NCBI RefSeq assembly: GCF_937949835.1
Contig: NZ_CALEDC010000292.1
Span: 1-5,050, forward strand
Reading direction: 5' to 3'
DNA: 5,050 nucleotides
From: an uncultured Campylobacter sp.
GTDB taxonomy: Bacteria; Campylobacterota; Campylobacteria; Campylobacterales; Campylobacteraceae
This document shows positions 1 through 3,467 of this stretch, piece by piece. The position numbers and the translations under genes are program-made. Under the pieces are notes generated by a model. It saw only the letters and a program-made list of their open reading frames with translations, was not told the origin of the DNA and made no database searches. The stretch's first letter is position 1. Each line of letters begins with the position of its first letter.

Positions 1-499
1 ATATCCGCCCCATGCTCTTATCGCTTAGCTGCGCCGAGAGCGCGGCGTGCGCGGCGTTGTTTTTGGCGACGAGCAGGGCACCACTGGTGAGCTTATCCAG
101 GCGGTGTACGATGCCCGCGCGAAGCTCGCCGCCGAGCGTGGAAAGCAGATAGCCGCGAGACTTGAGCCAGTCCACGAGCGTGGGCTCTTTGACGCTCGCG
201 GCGGGGTGAACGGTAAGACCCGCGGGCTTATTTACCACGAGCAGATCATCGTCCTCGTATAAAATTTCAACGTCGAAATCTAGCCTCTCTGCGCTTGTTT
301 GCTGCGGCGCGGGCGCGGGGTAGTCGATGTGGACGAGCTCGCCCGCAGATAACTTGTAGCCGGGCTTAGTCTGCACGGCTCCGTCCACTCTGACCGCTGC
401 AGATTTGATTAAGCTTGATATTTGGTTGCGCGAAATTCCAAGCTGCGAGCTTAAAAAAACGTCGAGTCTTTCGCTGCATTGTGATATTAGATTATCCAA
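1..499 (-). CDS. RluD/RluA-family pseudouridine synthase, N-terminal part (partial)
   Basis: Enzymes of this family isomerise specific uridines in rRNA or tRNA to pseudouridine. The window holds 166 codons of the N-terminal part; the gene runs off the left edge. Residues about 10-60 form an S4-type RNA-binding domain (ERLDVFLSSQLGISRNQISS, then VRVDG). The catalytic domain begins near residue 75 and shows LLVVNKPAGLTVHP (86-99) and the family signature GIVHRLDKLTSG (129-140), whose HRLD contains the catalytic Asp, residue 135. A Leu follows HRLDK where Asp or Gly is more common in relatives as I remember them. No in-frame ATG or GTG lies nearby, so the start is placed at a TTG (497-499) with AAGG seven bases upstream. 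It is divergent from rodA across 53 bp. The family is sure; the RNA target cannot be told from sequence alone, so no symbol is given. Confidence 0.93.
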   Translation of the reverse strand, partial: MDNLISQCSERLDVFLSSQLGISRNQISSLIKSAAVRVDGAVQTKPGYKLSAGELVHIDYPAPAPQQTSAERLDFDVEILYEDDDLLVVNKPAGLTVHPAASVKEPTLVDWLKSRGYLLSTLGGELRAGIVHRLDKLTSGALLVAKNNAAHAALSAQLSDKSMGRI

Positions 500-506
500 A
501 TTTATA

Positions 507-514
507 CCTTTTTT
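507..514 (-). promoter_or_regulatory. Ribosome binding site deciding the TTG start of the pseudouridine synthase
   Basis: Read on the minus strand this is AAAAAAGG, with the AAGG core at 507-510, seven bases before the TTG at 497-499. The spacing is ideal, and the peptide from this TTG leads directly into the S4 domain with no other credible start nearby. This supports a non-ATG start. Confidence 0.65.
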
Positions 515-541
515 GGCTATTCTTACGTCAAAATTTTAATT

Positions 542-545
542 AGGA
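542..545 (+). promoter_or_regulatory. Ribosome binding site deciding the TTG start of rodA
   Basis: AGGA lies seven bases before the TTG at 553-555. An in-frame TAA at 547-549 blocks any start farther upstream, and the first in-frame ATG is at codon 111, well inside the membrane domain. The TTG with this Shine-Dalgarno sequence is therefore the best start. Confidence 0.65.
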
Positions 546-552
546 TTAAGCG

Positions 553-1659
553 TTGTTTAAAATTGACAAAAAGATTTTAGCATATTTTGATTTCATTCAA
601 CCTTTTTTAATCGTGCCAATAGTGGTTTTTTCATACATTTTAATAAGCGAGGCAAACGACGTGCTGTCCTCAAAACAGGTAGTATATTTTGGCGTCGGAT
701 TTGCCGTTTTTACTCTATTTTTTCTCTTTCCGATACGCAAATTTTTATATCTCATACCGATATTTTATTGGACCAACATCATATTGCTGCTAAGCGTCGA
801 TTTTTTCGGCGTTAGCAAGCTAGGAGCTAGGCGCTGGCTGGAGATCCCTTTCGTGCATTTTACGCTGCAGCCCAGCGAGGTGATGAAGCCCGCGTTTATC
901 CTGATGCTGATGTATCTGATACACAAAAATCCGCCGCCGAAAAACGGCTACGGGCTGAAGGATTTTTTGCGCCTTAGCTTTTACATACTTCTGCCTTTTG
1001 TTCTGATCGCGAAAGAGCCCGATCTAGGCACCGCCGCGATACTTTTTTTGACCGGATTTGCGATCCTTTTCATCATCGGCGTCGATAAAAAAATTTGGCT
1101 CACGCTGATCATCGTTTTTGTGGCCAGCTCGCCGATTTTGTACGAAAACATGCACGATTATCAAAAAAAGCGCATCGCCGATTTCATCAGCGAGGAGCCC
1201 AATTACCAGGTCAAGCAGGCGATCATCGCTATCGGAAACGGCGGCATCTACGGCAAGGATAGAGACGAAGCGACGCAGACGCACTTTAAATTCTTGCCGA
1301 TTGCGACGAGCGATTTTATCTTCGCTTATACGATCGAGCGCTTCGGCTTCGTGGGGGCTGCCGCGCTAATCGCGCTGTATGCGCTACTGATACTGCATCT
1401 GCTGAGCCTAAACTACGATTTTAAAAGCGATTATCTGATACGGGTCTTTACGAGCGCGCTTGCCTCGCTCATTTTCATCTACACGGGCGTTAATATCTCG
1501 ATGGTGGTGGGTTTCGCGCCCGTCGTGGGCGTGCCACTGCCGTTTTTTAGCTACGGTGGCAGCAGCTTCATCACCTTTATGATCCTTTTTGGAATTTTGC
1601 AAAATTTGCTGACGTTTAGGATGAAGGATAACTACAAGACCTATAAGATTAGGATGTAA
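553..1659 (+). CDS. rodA: RodA (MrdB), SEDS-family peptidoglycan glycosyltransferase
   Basis: RodA is a polytopic inner-membrane enzyme that polymerises lipid II into glycan strands. It works with the class B transpeptidase PBP2 in the elongation complex that sets cell width and shape. The 368-residue product is normal length and strongly hydrophobic, with about ten membrane segments. Family blocks visible are GARRWLEIP (91-99), LQPSEVMKPAF (105-115), KEPDLGTA (154-161), IAIGNGGIYGKD (225-236), FLPIATSDFIFA (247-258) and the C-terminal signature VVGVPLPFFSYGGSS (324-338). Asp254 in the SDFIFA block aligns with the essential acidic residue of RodA/FtsW proteins; the usual HTD reads TSD here. 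RodA is preferred over FtsW because of its length, its sequence style and its position next to the pseudouridine synthase, which I recall from C. jejuni. The first 230 bp are clearly more AT-rich than the rest. No pbp2 (mrdA) gene is in the window. Confidence 0.95.
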   Translation: MFKIDKKILAYFDFIQPFLIVPIVVFSYILISEANDVLSSKQVVYFGVGFAVFTLFFLFPIRKFLYLIPIFYWTNIILLLSVDFFGVSKLGARRWLEIPFVHFTLQPSEVMKPAFILMLMYLIHKNPPPKNGYGLKDFLRLSFYILLPFVLIAKEPDLGTAAILFLTGFAILFIIGVDKKIWLTLIIVFVASSPILYENMHDYQKKRIADFISEEPNYQVKQAIIAIGNGGIYGKDRDEATQTHFKFLPIATSDFIFAYTIERFGFVGAAALIALYALLILHLLSLNYDFKSDYLIRVFTSALASLIFIYTGVNISMVVGFAPVVGVPLPFFSYGGSSFITFMILFGILQNLLTFRMKDNYKTYKIRM

Positions 1660-1705
1660 ATTTAGCGTTCGCGGATAAATTTTGAAATTCTACAAAATCG
1701 CGCGG

Positions 1706-1721
1706 GACTTATTTTTAAGTC
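1706..1721. terminator. Small hairpin in the convergent spacer after rodA
   Basis: GACTTA and TAAGTC form a perfect 6-bp stem around a TTTT loop, 47 bases past the rodA stop. The stem is AT-rich and no T-run follows, so it is at best a weak terminator. It lies in the 102-bp spacer between two convergent genes, where a terminator is expected. Confidence 0.25.
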
Positions 1722-1739
1722 GGCGGTGAAATTTGAAGC

Positions 1740-1763
1740 AGCGGGCTAAATTTTAAACTCGCT
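1740..1763. terminator. Second hairpin at the convergent junction, possible bidirectional terminator
   Basis: AGCGGG (1740-1745) pairs with CTCGCT (1758-1763) through six pairs, one of them G-U, around an AT-rich loop that can itself fold. It reaches into the stop codon of the minus-strand gene ending at 1762. There is no clear T-tract on either side, so a terminator role is tentative. Confidence 0.3.
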
Positions 1764-2088
1764 ACAAAATCACGCCGATACCGAGCGTAAAAACCACCGC
1801 GAAAAGGGCGTATGTAAAGGCAAATTCCAAAGTTTGCGAATTAAAAAATCCGTAGTACAAAACGCTCGTGAAAAATCCGCCCACGAAGGCTACGGCAAAG
1901 ATCCCGATCCGCGCCGAGACGGGCTTTGCGCCGCAAAATTTGTATAGGTAAAAAACCCCGCAGAAGCTGATCGCAAACCAGATCATCGCAGGCACCGGCC
2001 CGCTTATGCCTATCATGCCGAAAAGATTGGCTAAATTTAAAAGCAGTAAAAATATCACTGCAAGCGCGATCAGCGCGGATCTGATCAT
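1762..2088 (-). CDS. Small four-helix membrane protein, unrecognised
   Basis: This 108-residue protein is almost wholly hydrophobic, with four likely membrane segments near residues 4-24, 31-50, 60-80 and 88-107 joined by very short loops. Few charged residues occur; the main basic patch is around GAKPVSAR (53-60), between helices two and three. I do not recognise the family and assign no function. Its ATG overlaps the TGA of the upstream gene as ATGA (2085-2088), and AAGG lies eight bases before the ATG (2097-2100), so the two genes are very likely co-transcribed and translationally coupled. It is the last gene of the unit and converges with rodA. The coupling, the Shine-Dalgarno sequence and the coherent helix pattern make it a real gene despite its size. 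Confidence 0.82.
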   Translation of the reverse strand: MIRSALIALAVIFLLLLNLANLFGMIGISGPVPAMIWFAISFCGVFYLYKFCGAKPVSARIGIFAVAFVGGFFTSVLYYGFFNSQTLEFAFTYALFAVVFTLGIGVIL

Positions 2089-2804
2089 CTATCGCGCCTT
2101 GCATCGGGCGCGGAATTTTCACCGCCTTGATTGAAATTTTGCGCGGAATTTTCGCTCGCGCCGCCTTCGCCCGCGCCTTCGTTTGAAATTTTAAAATTTC
2201 CGTCGGAATTTTCATCGGCGCGATGCGTAGAATTTTCATCGGCGCCGCTCGCGAAATTTTCACCGAGATCGCCACTGGAGTTTAAAATTTCATCCTCGTT
2301 TTGAGAATTTGAAATTTCGCCGCCGCTTTTAAAGTTTAAAATTTCATCCGTCGCGGCGCTTTTATTTTGCGGCTCCTGCGCCTCTTTTGCGCTGCCGAAA
2401 TCCGCGTCTTTTAAATTTGCGCCCTCATCTAAATTTTTAGAGCTTTCGTCCGCAGAATTTTTATAAGCTTTGTTTGAAAATCTTTTGTGCTTGATCTGTA
2501 GATAAAAGACGAAAGCGACGAACGCCGCCGCCGTGATCGCGATGTAGTAGCGGTTTTCGAAGAGCAGCACGCCCTCTACCAGCCCCGAAAACAGCGCCAG
2601 CAGCGAGGCGGTAAGAAACGGAAAGTGCACGAGCTCCTTTTCGCCGATCGCTAAGGCGATGAGCGCGACGCCGAAGATCGTGGCGTTTAGCAGCGCGCCT
2701 AGGATTTTGATTTCGGCGAAAAGATTTGGATTGACGCGCGAGGTGACGTAGAGCGCGAGCGCAACGGCTGCGAAGAGCAGGATCAAAAATACGATTTTTT
2801 TCAT
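2085..2804 (-). CDS. Membrane protein with four helices and a long disordered acidic tail, unrecognised
   Basis: The 239-residue product has two parts. Residues 1-105 hold four likely membrane segments (about 4-22, 34-54, 62-82 and 87-104), starting with a lysine-led hydrophobic stretch. A basic patch follows (KHKRFSNKAYK, 105-115), probably marking the cytoplasmic side. Residues 116-239 form a hydrophilic tail rich in Asn, Ser, Glu, Asp, Gly and Ala, with internal repeats (DEILN twice, ADENS twice, further ENS) and no visible fold. The start is an ATG with AAAGG six bases upstream (2811-2815). Its stop overlaps the start of the next gene, forming a two-gene unit. About 660 bp separate it from the amidase upstream, so it probably has its own promoter. 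I know no family for it. The tail may be fast-evolving and variable in length between strains. Confidence 0.85.
   Translation of the reverse strand: MKKIVFLILLFAAVALALYVTSRVNPNLFAEIKILGALLNATIFGVALIALAIGEKELVHFPFLTASLLALFSGLVEGVLLFENRYYIAITAAAFVAFVFYLQIKHKRFSNKAYKNSADESSKNLDEGANLKDADFGSAKEAQEPQNKSAATDEILNFKSGGEISNSQNEDEILNSSGDLGENFASGADENSTHRADENSDGNFKISNEGAGEGGASENSAQNFNQGGENSAPDARRDR
2206..2245 (-). repeat. Direct repeat pair inside the tail of the membrane protein (ADENS)
   Basis: The 16-base word GAATTTTCATCGGCGC occurs at 2206-2221 and again at 2230-2245, a period of 24 bp or eight codons. On the coding strand both copies encode ADENS. The in-frame period is consistent with expansion of the disordered tail by duplication. 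Confidence 0.75.
2281..2349 (-). repeat. Direct repeat pair inside the tail of the membrane protein (DEILN)
   Basis: The 15-base word TTTAAAATTTCATCC occurs at 2281-2295 and 2335-2349, a period of 54 bp or 18 codons. Both copies encode DEILN. With the 24-bp repeat nearby, this shows the tail contains internal in-frame duplications. Confidence 0.7.
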
Positions 2805-2844
2805 TTCAGACCTTTTAAAATTTATCTTTAATTTACGATTCAGC

Positions 2845-2861
2845 TGCGCCTTTTATGCGCA
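2845..2861. other. Small hairpin upstream of the membrane-protein gene
   Basis: TGCGC (2845-2849) and GCGCA (2857-2861) form a 5-bp GC-rich stem around a 7-base loop, 41 bases before the ATG of the gene starting at 2804. It could sit in that gene's leader or just upstream of its promoter. Such short GC stems arise easily by chance in this GCG-rich stretch. Confidence 0.2.
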
Positions 2862-3097
2862 TAGAGCGCAAGTATCGGCACGCTGTAACTGCCGCGTTCG
2901 CAGCATTATGTAAACATCGCCGCCCTGCAAACATCGCTCAAAATTTCAGGACGCGACCGTGCTGTTTTAAGTGCGACTGGCGCAATATACACGCTCATAA
3001 CTTAAACGCAATCCTAATTGCGCGAATGCGGTTTGAAACACGACTTGCGTTAGCGCGACCAAATCGCTATTTTCGCGCGGCTTAAATGCGATTCTGT

Positions 3098-3112
3098 CGG
3101 TAAATTTTACCG
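3098..3112. promoter_or_regulatory. 15-bp palindrome, possible operator
   Basis: CGGTAAA and TTTACCG are exact inverted repeats around a single central T. This is the symmetry expected of a dimeric repressor site, but no known operator consensus is recognised and it lies about 300 bp from the nearest start on the minus strand. It overlaps the first copy of the 19-bp direct repeat; the second copy lacks the palindrome. Confidence 0.25.
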
Positions 3113-3175
3113 CCAGCTGCACTCTGCTGAGCAAGTGGAGCCAAGTCCGTGCTTTAAAATTTTACCGCCAGCTGC
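3102..3175. repeat. 19-bp direct repeat in the gene-poor region
   Basis: AAATTTTACCGCCAGCTGC occurs exactly at 3102-3120 and 3157-3175, a period of 55 bp. A shorter related word, AAATTTACCGCC, lies at 3339-3350. The 55-bp period is not a multiple of three, which argues against a coding repeat. The sequence between copies is not conserved, so this is a repeated element rather than a tandem duplication of the whole unit. Confidence 0.75.
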
Positions 3176-3421
3176 GCTAAAAATTCCGCGCCTAAGCCGT
3201 ATGTGTCCCTAGCTCGTGGCACCGCAAGACGCTCCGCAAAATTTACCTGCTCGTAGTAAATATTTGGCACACGAGCGAATTTTGCACCCAAGCGCCGCAC
3301 GTTTTGCTTTAAATTTAGCGCTGTGGGTTTTAAATTTTAAATTTACCGCCTTCGCGCTGTGTTTATTGCAAGATCTGTGCCGCTCACCCAACTTATATCC
3401 GCGGAGCAAATCTCGCGCCGA

Positions 3422-3455
3422 AATAAAATTTCATCTCGCTCGTAAAATCGCAGCG
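3422..3455 (-). terminator. Possible terminator of the amidase gene
   Basis: About a dozen bases past the amidase stop, CGCTCG (3437-3442) can pair with CG plus AGCG (3449-3455) with one bulged base and a 6-base loop. On the minus strand this is followed by a T-rich stretch (ATTTTATTT) within about fifteen bases. The bulge and the delayed T-run make it a weak candidate. Confidence 0.3.
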
Positions 3456-3467
3456 CGTAAAATTTCA

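Larger units (their letters stand above)
500..552. promoter_or_regulatory. Divergent intergenic spacer, probable promoter region for both flanking genes
   Basis: The 53 bp between the two divergent TTG starts are strongly AT-rich; the line 481-540 counts 14 G+C in 60 bases. Both flanking genes need transcription from here unless they are leaderless or read from farther in. A possible plus-strand -10 element is TATTCT at 518-523, after a T-rich run, which would fit the Campylobacter sigma-70 pattern that lacks a -35 box. The match is weak, and no confident -10 is visible on the minus strand. The promoter role is inferred from gene layout rather than from a clear motif. Confidence 0.4.
2805..3467. 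other. Gene-poor region of about 660 bp between the amidase gene and the membrane-protein unit
   Basis: No convincing gene is present. Open frames here are short (76 aa at 2855-3085 plus, 66 aa at 3209-3409 minus) and lack recognisable domains. Their composition reflects AAATTT and GCG word bias rather than a fold. I see no tRNA or rRNA signature. The stretch should hold the promoter of the gene starting at 2804. Its start-proximal part (2811-2840) is AT-rich and includes the Shine-Dalgarno sequence, but no clear -10 stands out. It also holds a direct repeat, a palindrome and several small hairpins listed separately. It could be a decayed gene, an undetected small RNA locus or plain spacer. 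Confidence 0.6.

Noticed and set aside
47..262. Plus-strand open frame of 71 codons
   Set aside because: It is antisense to the well-conserved catalytic domain of the pseudouridine synthase and has no domain of its own.
1024..1602. Open frames overlapping rodA on both strands
   Set aside because: They are shadows of the rodA coding frame, with basic or acidic low-complexity translations and no family features.
1841..2275. Minus-strand 144-codon frame across the two membrane genes
   Set aside because: It is an alternate-frame reading, rich in Ile/Lys/Ala/Arg, produced by the repetitive tail. The frames with membrane helices, ATG starts and Shine-Dalgarno sequences explain the DNA better.
2100..2350. 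CRISPR-like or tandem repeat array
   Set aside because: The repeats are short, in frame with a coding tail, and have spacers of unequal length without a constant repeat unit.
2855..3085. Possible 76-aa plus-strand gene
   Set aside because: Its Arg/Ala/His-rich composition looks like translated spacer; there is no clear ribosome binding site and no recognisable domain.
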